From Salegentibacter holothuriorum (GTDB taxonomy: Bacteria > Bacteroidota > Bacteroidia > Flavobacteriales > Flavobacteriaceae), in assembly GCF_900168045.1 (NCBI RefSeq), contig NZ_FUYY01000008.1, forward strand, positions 1-64,000: 64,000 nucleotides of DNA, read 5' to 3'. Within the stretch, counting starts at the first letter, position 1. Every line of letters begins with the position of its first letter. The position numbers were made by a program, and so were the translations under genes. Positions 1 through 10,622 of this stretch are shown here, one piece after another. The notes below the pieces were generated by a model. The model searched no databases. It was not told where the DNA came from and worked only from the letters and a program-made list of their open reading frames with translations.

Positions 1-408
1 TGGTATTTCGTTATCGGTAATAGTTACTAGCTGGGTATCAGTAGCAGTAATACCAGAGTCATCGGTAATTGACCAGGTGACTGTAGTAGATCCAACCATG
101 AATTGCGTCGGAGCATCATTTGTTGGACTACTGGAAGTTCCTCCAACTGATGCATTTCCGAGATCAATATTTGATCGTAATGCATAACATTGTCCGGAAT
201 CATTAATATGATTAACATCAGCAGGAGCTATAATCGTAGGCGCCGCTTCTAATAAAAAACCTACAAAAAATGATTTGTTTTTAATTTGCTTTTCAAATAC
301 AGCCTTTTCCGGGCCATAATTGATACTAGCCAAAACAGTGTTAGCGGAAAGTGAGAACAGTCCGTAAATAAATACCGCTAAGAAAAACCGGGGAGTAATT
401 TTACCCAT
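1..408 (-). CDS. Secreted HYR-domain surface protein, N-terminal part only (cut by window edge)
   Basis: I translated the minus strand from the ATG at 406-408 and the frame stays open to base 1 (136 codons), so only the N-terminus is present. It starts with a signal peptide (MGKITPRFFLAVFIYGLFSL, then SANTVLA), followed by ATIIAP-like sequence and a segment ending in TVTWSITDDSG and TQLVTITDNE, the typical closing strand of a HYR (hyalin repeat) module of the Ig-like fold. Such modules build long adhesive, often T9SS-exported, proteins in Bacteroidota. It lies 145 bp downstream of the giant surface-protein gene on the same strand, so the two may be co-expressed. The substrate or partner is unknown and the C-terminus, where a sorting domain would be expected, lies outside the window. 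Confidence 0.8.
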   Translation of the reverse strand, partial: MGKITPRFFLAVFIYGLFSLSANTVLASINYGPEKAVFEKQIKNKSFFVGFLLEAAPTIIAPADVNHINDSGQCYALRSNIDLGNASVGGTSSSPTNDAPTQFMVGSTTVTWSITDDSGITATDTQLVTITDNEIP

Positions 409-553
409 AGGCAACTAATTGCTTTTAGAGGGTAAAATTACATATAAAAAATCTATTTTAACAAGAATTTAAATACAAAATAAAGATTTAAATGTCTAAT
501 AACCAGATAAAAACCATCTTTTGGGGGGTGACCGTGAATTCTTGTAGGAAAAA

Positions 554-3500
554 TCATTCTAAATTCATAATAAACTTTTTATTTCTACTTCCCATTTCAG
601 TAATTAGTTTTATAATATATACGCTTGCATGTCTTGACCTAATATTGATAGTGGTTTCTTTTTCAGTAGGGATGTCATCGTAGGTTTTTAAAACTCTACC
701 GTTTAAATCAAAGATTAATATTTCGGAAATATTTACCAGGTCTGGGTTGCTAATTATCAGTTCCCTGGTATCGTTATAATACACGAAATCTACTGTATTG
801 TTCAATTTTGGTTTTACAGGCTTTTCCAGCTCGTTTTTATTCCTGAAAACTATTTCGAACCTTTCATTATGAGTTCCAGATTCTGAAGTAGCGAAGTAAG
901 CGCCTGATCTAAGATCGTGAATGCTATCGTGTATCTTATCTTTTAGATACACCGGTTGTGTGTCGGGGTAATTTTTTAGTTCCCCGATTTCAACGCTGAA
1001 CGCAACTTCCTCTTTTATTTTAATTCCCAGTGGTAAAACCTGATCTATGTTAAAATCTGGTACGGCCTGAATAACGAATTCGTTGTCTTGAATTAACCAG
1101 TACATGTCTTCTGGTATATCATCGATTAACAGTGCGTCATAGCCTAAATCGAAACCATTGGTGGTATTTGCATCGGCAGTTACCAAAATTTGTCTTTGAA
1201 AACCAATTGGAGAGGTGAAATTTAATTTTATCTTATATCTTGAATCTTTTGTTGTTACCTTGGTTTTCTCTTTAGTAGGATAAATAGGTTTAAGAAATTG
1301 CGATTCATTTGAATTTAGTTCGGTGACAAAAGCTCTTTGGCCATTATTGAAGTTAACCGTACCTCCATTTATGGTAATACCATTGGCAATTGCAGGATCT
1401 AAAACTGTATTGATAAAAAATCCCTGGCCAACCGGGACAAATTGTCCTGGTTCTTTGGTTCCTGAGGAACCATCGTTATTAATACGTTCATCTACAGATG
1501 ATGCAGATTTGACGGCTCCAGAGAGATTTATCGTTGCATAACCACCAACATATTCTCTTAAAATATGCGTGTTTTCAGGCCCAAAATGATCCCAGAAATA
1601 AAGTGCTCCGTTAAAAATATTTTGAGTGTTTGTAGCACCCGAAACTATGTTTTTATCCAGGTTGTCTAAAATAAATTGTTTTGCTTCCATCGCAGATGGA
1701 TATGGATTGCCAATTAAACGGTTTTGGTTAGTACCAATACTTACTCCGCTAACAGGACCATTATTTGGCAATCCTTTAAAAACATAATTTTGTGGTGTTG
1801 AAATCGCCACATTCCCAGAGGTGCCTTTCATTGTGAAACCGTCCCCTGCATTAAGAAGGCCATTTTCACCTATCCATTTCCATTCTGCATAAATATTTGC
1901 GGTTCCAAAGAATTTAAAAAGCCAATAGGCGCTAATGCGTTTTGGACCGGCAGTATAATTATAATTGTCGGCGTAGGTATGGTCGTAGGCAAAGGAAATA
2001 TCCTTCGCGTTATTAGAATCTGTTCCGTCTTTTAGAAGATTTTTTATTGAACCACCGCTATTAGAAGCTCCGGCACTAACCGGGAAGCTCCAGTAATTAT
2101 AATTGTAGCTGTTCGCTGTTCCTTGTTGGTCTCGTTCCAGATAACCGGAACTGCCGGCATCAACAATACTACCAATATCCTGTATTAATTGAGACTCTCC
2201 GGTAAGATCTATAACTCCATTTAATTTCAAATAATGACTTACTCTTAAGTATTGCCCCGAATTAGTTTCATTATGTACACCTGACGGATTGAAAATATCC
2301 AAAGTCCCCGTTTCCGATTTTAAACCTAATACAATGATATCTTTATTTCCTGAATCAATATCATGGGAAGTTCTAACAATATTCCAATCAATCGGGCTTC
2401 CATCTATACCATTGCTATTTGGTGCGTCCCAAACATCAAAGTGTGTCCAGGTGTTATCAGTTGCCCAGGTTTGACCATCTACGCGTGAAGTGTAAGGCAG
2501 GGGAGCTGTGTTTTCCTGGAAGGTATCCATATTAACCAGTCTGCCTGGAACTGATGTACTGGCAAGATCTGGGGTAGTTCCCATTGCCACCAATACAGGA
2601 TCTGCAAGAAGTTGGTAATATCCTGCAAGACTCGTATAACTTAGTCCGCCGGGAACATTCATTGGAATTTCTACGCCCATTTGTGTACCATTATTGTAGA
2701 GGCGTTGGTTCATCATAAATCTAATTTGGTCTATGGTAAGGTTGCTGTTCCAGATACGGACTTCTTCAATCCAGCCATCAAAATGATTTTCGGGAGTTCC
2801 ATTGTTCCATCTTGCTCCAATTAAGGTTTTTGTACCACTATTACCTATATTAAAACTTCCTTCTTCAATTCCATCAATATAAAGCTTGTTATTAGATACA
2901 GCAATATGGTACCAGCGAGTATTAGGATAAATTCCAGCGGGTAAATCTTCCATATTTATTTCAAAATTAGGCCCGCTTAGAATAGTTCCAGTTGAGCTTT
3001 GTGGGCGTATCCAGGCTTCCAGGGTGTAGTTGCCGGTATAAGTTTCGCCCAGGTCTACATAATCATCTATACCGTCAAAATCCAGGGCTGTGCATGCTTC
3101 GAAAGCAATTTCTAAAGGTTCATAAATTGGTAAACAGTTTTGGTTTTCTATTAAATTGCCATTTTCATCGGTTTCGGTTGGTTCTAAAATCCAGGTGAAG
3201 ATATAATTTTCAGTATTTTGAGATTCTGAAGTGAAAATTGCGTTCGGATTGGTTATAGGATCAGTTGTATCATTAGGATCTATATTTGAAAATTCGAAAT
3301 TTTCATCTGGGCCTTCTACATTCCATTTTCCAATGTAGCCATCTGCAGTAGGGTAGGAGGTAATTACACCCTGAGCTGCACTGCTTACCGTGGCAGTCAA
3401 CTCGGCCGAGTATACACCACAATTACCGGTCTCAGCAGTGATACTGGTAGTATATTGATCATATACAAAAACCTTGATTTCTTCGTCGTTTCTGGCAGTT

Positions 3501-6500
3501 GGGCAAGAGCCGCCTGTATACTCTAAAGTAGTAGTAATTACAGAAACATTCCATCCAATTTCGGTGGGGGTCCATTGTTCTGAAAAATTAGTTCCGATAA
3601 CCACAGGTGTTTCGGGATTGGTCGTGTCTTCCCAAATAACACCTACATCCTGGGGGCCGTCCGGTAAAATAATATTATCTACAGCCCAAACATCTCCATC
3701 TCTAACTCCCGTGAACTTAAACATAATTCTTAGGTTATTTTGTCCAATATAATCGCCTAAATCAATTTCCATCTTATTTTCCGGACGGGAAGTTGGGTTT
3801 CCAGAGGAGAAATTGGCATAGTTTCCACTTGAGGGATCGTTGTTATTATTGTATAATTGTGTGTAACTACCTGCGGCTCCACCACTGGTAGAAATTAATA
3901 CTTCAATGGAAGCGCCGGGTGTAAGATTATACGCCTGGTCAAAAGTTAAAATACCTGAATCCATCCCGTCTAAAGCAAAAACATTGGTTTCCATCGTAGA
4001 ACTATTAGTTCCGGATACAATAGCAAAACCTTTATTTCCACTCGTTAACCCGTGATCAAATAATTGCAAGGAGGTGTTGTAGGGAGAAGAGAGGTTAGCG
4101 GTAATAAATTCCCGTGGCGTAACTCTTTTCCAGACATTTGGTCTAACATTATTAGCACTGGATTCAAAATTTTCCAAGTTGCCATCAGAATCTTTTATTC
4201 TCCAGCCATGTTGATCTATAGACGCATTATTGAAATTACCTCTATCGTTTATACCATCGCCAGATTCATAACCAGACTCCGCGGTTAAGGTAACTTCATC
4301 CCCTAAGCATATAAGATCTTCGCTAACACTAACCGGGGCCGGTTCAATATCAGAGGAAATTATACTTAAAATAGCAGTTCTGCTGGTTAACGGTTCGCTA
4401 CAGGCTCCATTTATTACCTCTGCCTGGAAAATAAGAGTTTCATTACCCAATAAATTCCCGATAACAGCAGCAGATAAGGTTGTGCCGGTTTCTCCGGCTA
4501 TAGTTTGAAAAGAACCCTGTGCGGTTCTATATTTCCAGGCTACAACTTCTCCAGTATGACCGGTTAGAACAAGATCTTCCAAAAATTCCGGATCTTGGCA
4601 AGTGGTATACAGACGGTCAAATCCTTGAAAATTCAGTTCTCCACCTACGGGATACTCATCCACCTGTATATTAACACTTTCTGAAGTGGTTTCATCGCAT
4701 ATCCCATTTTGCACTACAGCTCTAAATGAGGTACTAAGGATGAGGTTTTCATAAGTATAACTTGTTGATATTTCAGAAGCTTCCTGATTTACTGTTTCCC
4801 AGGTAGATTCGTTATCTTCGGAATACTCCCAGCGAATTACTTCCCCGTTTATATTCGCCACGGAAATTTCTCCGGAATTGTTTCCAATACAAACATTGGT
4901 TTCTCCGGTAATTGTTCCGGCATCACTGGGTTGGTCAACCTGAATCGTGATTTCAGCTTCAGAGGAGCAATCTCCTGTGCTCGTGCCAATAACCGTATAG
5001 GTAGTTGTCGTTTCAGGGTTTATTTCAAGAGAATCTGCGGTTCCAATTTCTTCATCGGCTTCGTTATACCAGATATAAGAGTCAGCTCCTACTGCGGTTA
5101 AGATAACAGTAGATGCTGCGCAAACAAGAGTTTCTGAAGGGGTTATAGTAACCTCTGGTAATTCATGAATTATTACTTCAATAGTCACTTTATCACTTTC
5201 GCAAGCTTCAAGGCTTTGAGAGACATAGTAAAGATAAGTTCCCGGGGCCGCGGTATCGGGGGTGGGAGCTGCTGTAAGTGCATTGCTATCTTCATCATAC
5301 CAATTTAAAATTGCACCGTTAGTAGTGGTGGCTTCTAAGGTGTTTGCTGTCTCACCTTCGCAGTATTCCAAAAGTGCAGTGGTTTCGGGAGTTAAAGGTT
5401 TTTCTTTAATGTTTACACTAACTGCCACCCGTTCACTTTCACATACATCTGGAGTTTGAGTTACCCAGTAGATAGTTTCTCCAGGTGCATCGGTATTGGG
5501 TATGGGTTGAGTAGAAAAAGCATCATCTCCGTTTTCAGAAGCATACCACGTGAGGTTAGTACCACTAACCACTGTTAATGCGGGAGCATTCTCAAACTGG
5601 CAATATTCAAACTTTTCTACTGTAGGTTGCTCCGGAATTTCATTTAAACGTAATTGAAAAGGATTTGTAACTGCGGTAGAACAGGTGAATTCAGAAGGTC
5701 CTTGAATTTCTACATAATAATCTCCGTTGTAGGCAGTAGTAACATTAATTATTTCCAGGATGCCTTCATATTTCCCATTTTCATCGGCTGGCTGTGTGGT
5801 AATCGTAATATTTGCATCAGTATCATCTACGATCGTATTTCCTTTATACCAGGTGAAAGTTAAGGGTGCGCCATTTGCGTGCGCGATAAATTTCAGGTTA
5901 ACTTCTGAAAATCCGTCACCACATATTGGAACTTCCTTAACAGGTTCTTCAATAATAATATCTTCATCTACATTAAGGCTAACAGTATCAGAAGTAACTT
6001 CGGAGCAAGATTGAGCTCCTGTGATCACCACATAATATTCCCCGGCATTAACAGAAGTCGTGTTGCTAAAGTTAAGCGTGGCAGAAGTTGCACCACTTAC
6101 AGCATTTCCGTCTTGATACCACTGATAACTTAGATCGTCTCCAATGGCACTAACACTTAACTCACTTGGTTGGGTGGTACAAATTCCAATATTAAATGGT
6201 TGGGAAGTGATCTGTGGTTTCTCGAAAATTTCTATTTCCAGGCTTGTAACGACTTCATCACATGAATTTTTAGCAGGAATACTGTAAAAAACCGTATGTG
6301 ACCCGCTGTTACTGGATGCTGGGTCTATATTTCCATCTGCACTTATGGCAAGTCCGTTACTTCCTGAAAATGTTCCGTCTTGATATTCAGTAGGTGTATT
6401 TATAAAAGTTACCGGTTGATCTTGCGTTACAGACGTACAAAGCGAAGCGTTTTCATAACTTATAGTTGCGTATGGTACTTCTGTTATAGCGACTGAAGTA

Positions 6501-9500
6501 TTTATGATTACTGCTTCACACCCTCCTTGTTCCATAATAGTATATGTTATGCTGTAAATTTCAGGATCACTTAAGGATGGATTAATAGCGCCGGTTTGGC
6601 TATCAATTGAAAGTCCGGTAGGGCTTGATGTAAACGTGCCGTTTGTGTAATTACCTATAGTATTACTAAAGCTTACTTGCTGTAATTCAGTTTCTGAAGC
6701 GCAAATTGGTGTGTTGTAATTTATTTCTGCAGATGGCAATTCTGTGATTGTTATGCTTGTTTCTGTGATAGCCGGAGCGCATCCATTTATCTCTGGAGTA
6801 GTATATGTGACCGTATAGGTTCCCGGGTCACTTCCTGTTGGAGTTATAGTCCCGGTTGTAGCGTTTAGCTCTAGTCCATTTCCTGCGGAAAAAGTACCGC
6901 TCTGGCTATTATTATTTCCGGTAAGTTCAACTACAAAAGCTGCTGTTTCAGAATTGCAGACTTCTGTTGCCGGATAAGCGATGGTTGGATTTGGAGCTTC
7001 GGTTATTATGATTTCTGTAGTGAAATTATAAGTTCCACAACCAGCACTTTCTGGAGTGGTATAAGTTACCTGGTATGTGCCTGGATTACTCGTAGACGGA
7101 TTAATTTCTCCGGTTTCAGAATCTATTTGTAAACCAGTTCCGGCAGCGAATGTGCCATTTTCATAATTTCCGCTGCCATTTAGCGTTACTGTTTTGGTGT
7201 TCTCATCTGATGAACAGAAATGGGTGTCTTCGTAGCTTAAACTTACCTGTGGTACTGCCGTAATGCTTATATTGGTAGTTAATTCTACACGTTCACAACC
7301 TAGTGTTGGAGGAATAATGTAAGTGATTAGATATTCGCCGGGATTACTATTTTCAGGATTAATTGCCCCGGAATTTTCATTAATACTTAGTCCGGCTGGT
7401 GTTGCTGTAAAAACTCCATTTTCAATAGCTCCAATAGGGTTTTCCAGTGTTATTTGTTTAATTTCTGTATCATCTTCACAAAAGGCAGCTTGAGTATAAA
7501 CCAGGTCTGCAAATGGAACCGGGTTAACTATTACCTCGTGAGTTCCTGAGAGTGAATTCTCGCATAGGGGTTCCTCCAGGTATTGTGAGCTTATTAATTG
7601 GAAAGTAGTAGAAGAAGTTAAGTTTCCCGTAATTATACCGGCTTCTCCATTGGCATCCAGGTCTATAGTTTTAGAGTTTCCGTTTTCGGTATAAGTAATT
7701 CGGGTTTCGGGTGTTCCTGTTAAACTTATTTGTGTACTGGAATTTTCGCAAATATCCTGACCTGTGGTAGTAAAAGAAGCCTGTGGGTCTTCCCTAAAAA
7801 ATATGGTCATTTCGTCTTCACCTGCATTACATGCACCACCCGGTTTCTCTGTAGTGACACTAATGGTAACCTGCCCGTTGTTTATATCGGAAGCGGTAGG
7901 AATGTACTCAATTTTAAAACTGTCTACCTTTCCAGAGGGTGGATCAATTTGTGTCCCCGAGGAAGTTTCAATATTGTCGATTTTTAATTTAGCATTTTTC
8001 GAACCAAAGGCTACATACGCATCAATAATAATAGTGTTGTTTAGGCTACACAAAACCATATCTTCACCAAGATCGGTAACTACATAATCATCAATGGCTA
8101 TTCCTCCCATCGTTTCGCTTGCGCTTGCTCCGCAAATATTTATGGCCTGTACTGAAACGCTTTCGTTAGCACTATAGTTGGAATTTGCGGTAATATTTAC
8201 AGTAATATTAGTGGTTCCTGCACCGCTTACAATATTCCATCCATTGGGTAAGCTCCATAAATATTCTTCGGTATTCTCAACTTCATCTATCCAAAATTCT
8301 ACATTATTAAATGGAGGGCATATTGCGGTACTGGGTAAATTAGAAGATATTGCTAAAGGTTTTTCTGGGACAGCAGTAGTAGAGGTTATCGTTTTAAAAA
8401 CTACTGAACTAGCTCCACAATCGTTTTTTGCGAAAACTTCAATATTTCCTGATGTTCCCGAAGCACTTACCTCAATATTATTGGTGTTTTGACCTGAGGT
8501 GATTGCCCAGCCCGAGGGTAATGACCATTCATAGGAAGTAGCATGATTAATAAGTGGAATGCTATATTGCAGTTGTGTTGCATTAGAACAAACCGTTTGT
8601 GGGCCGGTTATTTCTACAGTTCCAATTTCAGGGGTTGGCGCATCTACGCTAACCGATAAGGAACTGGCAGTGCCTTGTCCACAGGAATTTTTTGGAACTA
8701 CACTCACCAGTCCGTTTTCTCCATAATTGCCTGCATTTACGGTGATGCTGTTTCCGGTTTCAGTTCCTGTAATATTCCATCCGGTGGGTATACTCCAAAT
8801 ATATTCCTCGACTTCAGCTAAAGCGGAAACAGAAAATTCTATTTGATCTCCCGGACAAATAACATTATTGGAGTTGCTGAAATTGATGCTTATAGAGCCA
8901 GCGTTTGTAGGTGCTCCATCCTGCATCTGAATCGCCAGGCTTTGAGATGCACTAGTACCACATGAATTTCTTGCTGCAACCGCAATGTTCCCACTTCCAG
9001 ATTGGCCTGTTTGAATACTTATTTGAGGTGTTGTAGTGATTTGCTCTTGCATTCCCCATGAAGAAGGAAAGTTCCATATATATTCCTCGGTACCGCTTAT
9101 GGCATTTATTGTATAAGTTTCACTAGTACCGGGGCAGACTTCTATAGCTCCGATTATGGTTCCAGGAATACCAGGAGTGCCTGCTTCTACATTTACTGCC
9201 AAATTCCTAGTTGCACTTTCGCCACAGGAATTTATAGCTTTTACAGTAATTTGTCCACTTCCTGAATTTCCGGTATTAATGGTAGCTTCCGGTGTACTTG
9301 TGGTTATTGTGTTGTTTGTTCCCCATCCTGAAGGGAAAGTCCATTCGTAAGTTTCAGCATTTGCTATGGCGGCTATGCTGTAGGTTTCATTCACTCCCGG
9401 ACAAACCGATTCGTTTCCTGAAATATTTCCGAGTTGGCCGGGAGCATCGGGTTGCACGGTTACGTTAATACTTTGCTCACTATTGCTACATTCGCCTATT

Positions 9501-10297
9501 GCAATCACTTTTATAGTGCCATCACTGCTTCCGGTGGTTAATGTTATGGATGTAGAGCTACTAGACCCGCTCCATCCATTAGGTAATTCCCATTGATAAG
9601 AAATAGCGTTATTAACAGTGGAAATACTGTAGGTCTCTGAGGTTCCCGGACAAACCGTGATGCTTCCAGTAATTGCAGAAGGAGTGCCGGGTGAGGCTGG
9701 TTTTTCGGAAATAGTAATTTGATTACTTAAAAAATCATCGGTACAGGGATTGCTGGAACTTATGAATAGCTGAACCTGATCTCCGTCATTAAGAGAGGTG
9801 TTTAAAGTTGAATTATTTCCTACACTGGAATTATTCACTCTCCAGTCGTATACAGGATTAGTTCCGGCTTCCGTAATGCTTGATATACTAAAATTTATAT
9901 TTCCCCCGGGACATACCGGGTTTTTATCTGCCTGAATAACCACGCTTCCCTGGCGAATACTATTCACCGTCATTTTAATAGGTTGGGAAGGGATTTCGCA
10001 GTTTGCATCATCGCTGGAGGTAACTATAAGCCTTACCTCATCGTTATTCTGAAGTGTGGAGGTGCTAAAGCTTGTTTGAGTGGTTCCAACATCGGTTCCA
10101 TTTATTTGCCATTGGTAAATTAAATTGCTGCCTCCAGTAACTGATGAGTTGAAAGTAACCTGGGTATTTTCACAAATGGTTCTACCTTCAGCTGCACTTA
10201 TGCTAACCGAAGTAGGACAGGCCTGGGAATATCCATTTTCAGAAATTATAACAATAGAAAATACCAGTAATAAATAATAAAGTAATTTTCTTCCCAT
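554..10297 (-). CDS. Giant repeat-built cell-surface protein with T9SS type A sorting domain (3247 aa)
   Basis: The product begins with a signal peptide (MGRKLLYYLLLVFSIVIISE, cleavage near GYSQA) and ends with a T9SS type A sorting domain over the last ~75 residues (ILIFDLNGRVLKTY, then VYIIKLITE and the end KKFIMNLE). In between it is almost all beta-sandwich modules: two Ig-like repeats (~27-200), six PKD-like repeats with a Y-x-W-x-(L/F/I)-P-x-G-W core (~200-745), five repeats of about 85-90 residues with GxFxAxxGLxI and YxVTYTTP signatures (~920-1360), Ig-like and paired WYxxxxG repeats (~1360-1720), and a LamG/concanavalin-like module (~2400-2545, FDGIDDYVDLG and LEAWIRP). The likely role is adhesion or gliding at the cell surface, like SprB-class adhesins, but no ligand can be read from sequence. 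The start agrees with the signal peptide. No frameshift is visible over 9.7 kb. Confidence 0.9.
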   Translation of the reverse strand: MGRKLLYYLLLVFSIVIISENGYSQACPTSVSISAAEGRTICENTQVTFNSSVTGGSNLIYQWQINGTDVGTTQTSFSTSTLQNNDEVRLIVTSSDDANCEIPSQPIKMTVNSIRQGSVVIQADKNPVCPGGNINFSISSITEAGTNPVYDWRVNNSSVGNNSTLNTSLNDGDQVQLFISSSNPCTDDFLSNQITISEKPASPGTPSAITGSITVCPGTSETYSISTVNNAISYQWELPNGWSGSSSSTSITLTTGSSDGTIKVIAIGECSNSEQSINVTVQPDAPGQLGNISGNESVCPGVNETYSIAAIANAETYEWTFPSGWGTNNTITTSTPEATINTGNSGSGQITVKAINSCGESATRNLAVNVEAGTPGIPGTIIGAIEVCPGTSETYTINAISGTEEYIWNFPSSWGMQEQITTTPQISIQTGQSGSGNIAVAARNSCGTSASQSLAIQMQDGAPTNAGSISINFSNSNNVICPGDQIEFSVSALAEVEEYIWSIPTGWNITGTETGNSITVNAGNYGENGLVSVVPKNSCGQGTASSLSVSVDAPTPEIGTVEITGPQTVCSNATQLQYSIPLINHATSYEWSLPSGWAITSGQNTNNIEVSASGTSGNIEVFAKNDCGASSVVFKTITSTTAVPEKPLAISSNLPSTAICPPFNNVEFWIDEVENTEEYLWSLPNGWNIVSGAGTTNITVNITANSNYSANESVSVQAINICGASASETMGGIAIDDYVVTDLGEDMVLCSLNNTIIIDAYVAFGSKNAKLKIDNIETSSGTQIDPPSGKVDSFKIEYIPTASDINNGQVTISVTTEKPGGACNAGEDEMTIFFREDPQASFTTTGQDICENSSTQISLTGTPETRITYTENGNSKTIDLDANGEAGIITGNLTSSTTFQLISSQYLEEPLCENSLSGTHEVIVNPVPFADLVYTQAAFCEDDTEIKQITLENPIGAIENGVFTATPAGLSINENSGAINPENSNPGEYLITYIIPPTLGCERVELTTNISITAVPQVSLSYEDTHFCSSDENTKTVTLNGSGNYENGTFAAGTGLQIDSETGEINPSTSNPGTYQVTYTTPESAGCGTYNFTTEIIITEAPNPTIAYPATEVCNSETAAFVVELTGNNNSQSGTFSAGNGLELNATTGTITPTGSDPGTYTVTYTTPEINGCAPAITETSITITELPSAEINYNTPICASETELQQVSFSNTIGNYTNGTFTSSPTGLSIDSQTGAINPSLSDPEIYSITYTIMEQGGCEAVIINTSVAITEVPYATISYENASLCTSVTQDQPVTFINTPTEYQDGTFSGSNGLAISADGNIDPASSNSGSHTVFYSIPAKNSCDEVVTSLEIEIFEKPQITSQPFNIGICTTQPSELSVSAIGDDLSYQWYQDGNAVSGATSATLNFSNTTSVNAGEYYVVITGAQSCSEVTSDTVSLNVDEDIIIEEPVKEVPICGDGFSEVNLKFIAHANGAPLTFTWYKGNTIVDDTDANITITTQPADENGKYEGILEIINVTTAYNGDYYVEIQGPSEFTCSTAVTNPFQLRLNEIPEQPTVEKFEYCQFENAPALTVVSGTNLTWYASENGDDAFSTQPIPNTDAPGETIYWVTQTPDVCESERVAVSVNIKEKPLTPETTALLEYCEGETANTLEATTTNGAILNWYDEDSNALTAAPTPDTAAPGTYLYYVSQSLEACESDKVTIEVIIHELPEVTITPSETLVCAASTVILTAVGADSYIWYNEADEEIGTADSLEINPETTTTYTVIGTSTGDCSSEAEITIQVDQPSDAGTITGETNVCIGNNSGEISVANINGEVIRWEYSEDNESTWETVNQEASEISTSYTYENLILSTSFRAVVQNGICDETTSESVNIQVDEYPVGGELNFQGFDRLYTTCQDPEFLEDLVLTGHTGEVVAWKYRTAQGSFQTIAGETGTTLSAAVIGNLLGNETLIFQAEVINGACSEPLTSRTAILSIISSDIEPAPVSVSEDLICLGDEVTLTAESGYESGDGINDRGNFNNASIDQHGWRIKDSDGNLENFESSANNVRPNVWKRVTPREFITANLSSPYNTSLQLFDHGLTSGNKGFAIVSGTNSSTMETNVFALDGMDSGILTFDQAYNLTPGASIEVLISTSGGAAGSYTQLYNNNNDPSSGNYANFSSGNPTSRPENKMEIDLGDYIGQNNLRIMFKFTGVRDGDVWAVDNIILPDGPQDVGVIWEDTTNPETPVVIGTNFSEQWTPTEIGWNVSVITTTLEYTGGSCPTARNDEEIKVFVYDQYTTSITAETGNCGVYSAELTATVSSAAQGVITSYPTADGYIGKWNVEGPDENFEFSNIDPNDTTDPITNPNAIFTSESQNTENYIFTWILEPTETDENGNLIENQNCLPIYEPLEIAFEACTALDFDGIDDYVDLGETYTGNYTLEAWIRPQSSTGTILSGPNFEINMEDLPAGIYPNTRWYHIAVSNNKLYIDGIEEGSFNIGNSGTKTLIGARWNNGTPENHFDGWIEEVRIWNSNLTIDQIRFMMNQRLYNNGTQMGVEIPMNVPGGLSYTSLAGYYQLLADPVLVAMGTTPDLASTSVPGRLVNMDTFQENTAPLPYTSRVDGQTWATDNTWTHFDVWDAPNSNGIDGSPIDWNIVRTSHDIDSGNKDIIVLGLKSETGTLDIFNPSGVHNETNSGQYLRVSHYLKLNGVIDLTGESQLIQDIGSIVDAGSSGYLERDQQGTANSYNYNYWSFPVSAGASNSGGSIKNLLKDGTDSNNAKDISFAYDHTYADNYNYTAGPKRISAYWLFKFFGTANIYAEWKWIGENGLLNAGDGFTMKGTSGNVAISTPQNYVFKGLPNNGPVSGVSIGTNQNRLIGNPYPSAMEAKQFILDNLDKNIVSGATNTQNIFNGALYFWDHFGPENTHILREYVGGYATINLSGAVKSASSVDERINNDGSSGTKEPGQFVPVGQGFFINTVLDPAIANGITINGGTVNFNNGQRAFVTELNSNESQFLKPIYPTKEKTKVTTKDSRYKIKLNFTSPIGFQRQILVTADANTTNGFDLGYDALLIDDIPEDMYWLIQDNEFVIQAVPDFNIDQVLPLGIKIKEEVAFSVEIGELKNYPDTQPVYLKDKIHDSIHDLRSGAYFATSESGTHNERFEIVFRNKNELEKPVKPKLNNTVDFVYYNDTRELIISNPDLVNISEILIFDLNGRVLKTYDDIPTEKETTINIRSRHASVYIIKLITEMGSRNKKFIMNLE

Positions 10298-10565
10298 AAT
10301 AGTAATGTTTTAGAGCAATAATAATTACGTAGGGATAATTATATGTAACAGTCTATAAAGGGTTAACCTTCTGGGGTGAAGACAATTAACAATGGAAAGT
10401 ACGGTTTTTTATACTATTGGCCGTTTTAAATCGGTGAAGGGATATTTAATTCGTTAAAATAATTTAATAATATTTTGTTTATGTGTTAATAAATTATATA
10501 AAATACAATTAAAACTTTCTTAAGCTCTTTGGAATATAGTTTAAGGCAGTTTAGATTGTTGGAAT
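10298..10565. other. Intergenic region upstream of the giant surface-protein gene
   Basis: This AT-rich stretch separates pruA from the giant surface-protein gene, both on the minus strand, and must carry the promoter of the latter. I saw no clear TAnnTTTG -7 box on the minus strand, no RNA gene and no open frame of note. The pruA terminator immediately follows at the right end. Confidence 0.5.
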
Positions 10566-10604
10566 AAAAAAGCCGCAGCGAATAAGGCTACGGCTTTTTT
10601 TTTG
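10566..10604 (-). terminator. Rho-independent terminator after pruA
   Basis: An A-rich arm with AAAAAGCCGCAGC (10567-10579) pairs with GCTACGGCTTTTT (10587-10599) with a single mismatch and a 7-nt loop, and U or A tracts flank it on both sides. It sits 19 bp beyond the pruA stop codon on the minus strand, so it terminates pruA; the symmetry would let it act in both directions. Confidence 0.85.
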
Positions 10605-10622
10605 AAGTAAAATTCTTACAAA

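Noticed and set aside
492-683. A 63-codon plus-strand frame at the 3' end of the giant surface-protein gene
   Set aside because: Most of it is antisense to the conserved T9SS sorting domain, and nothing in it resembles a known protein apart from chance hydrophobicity.
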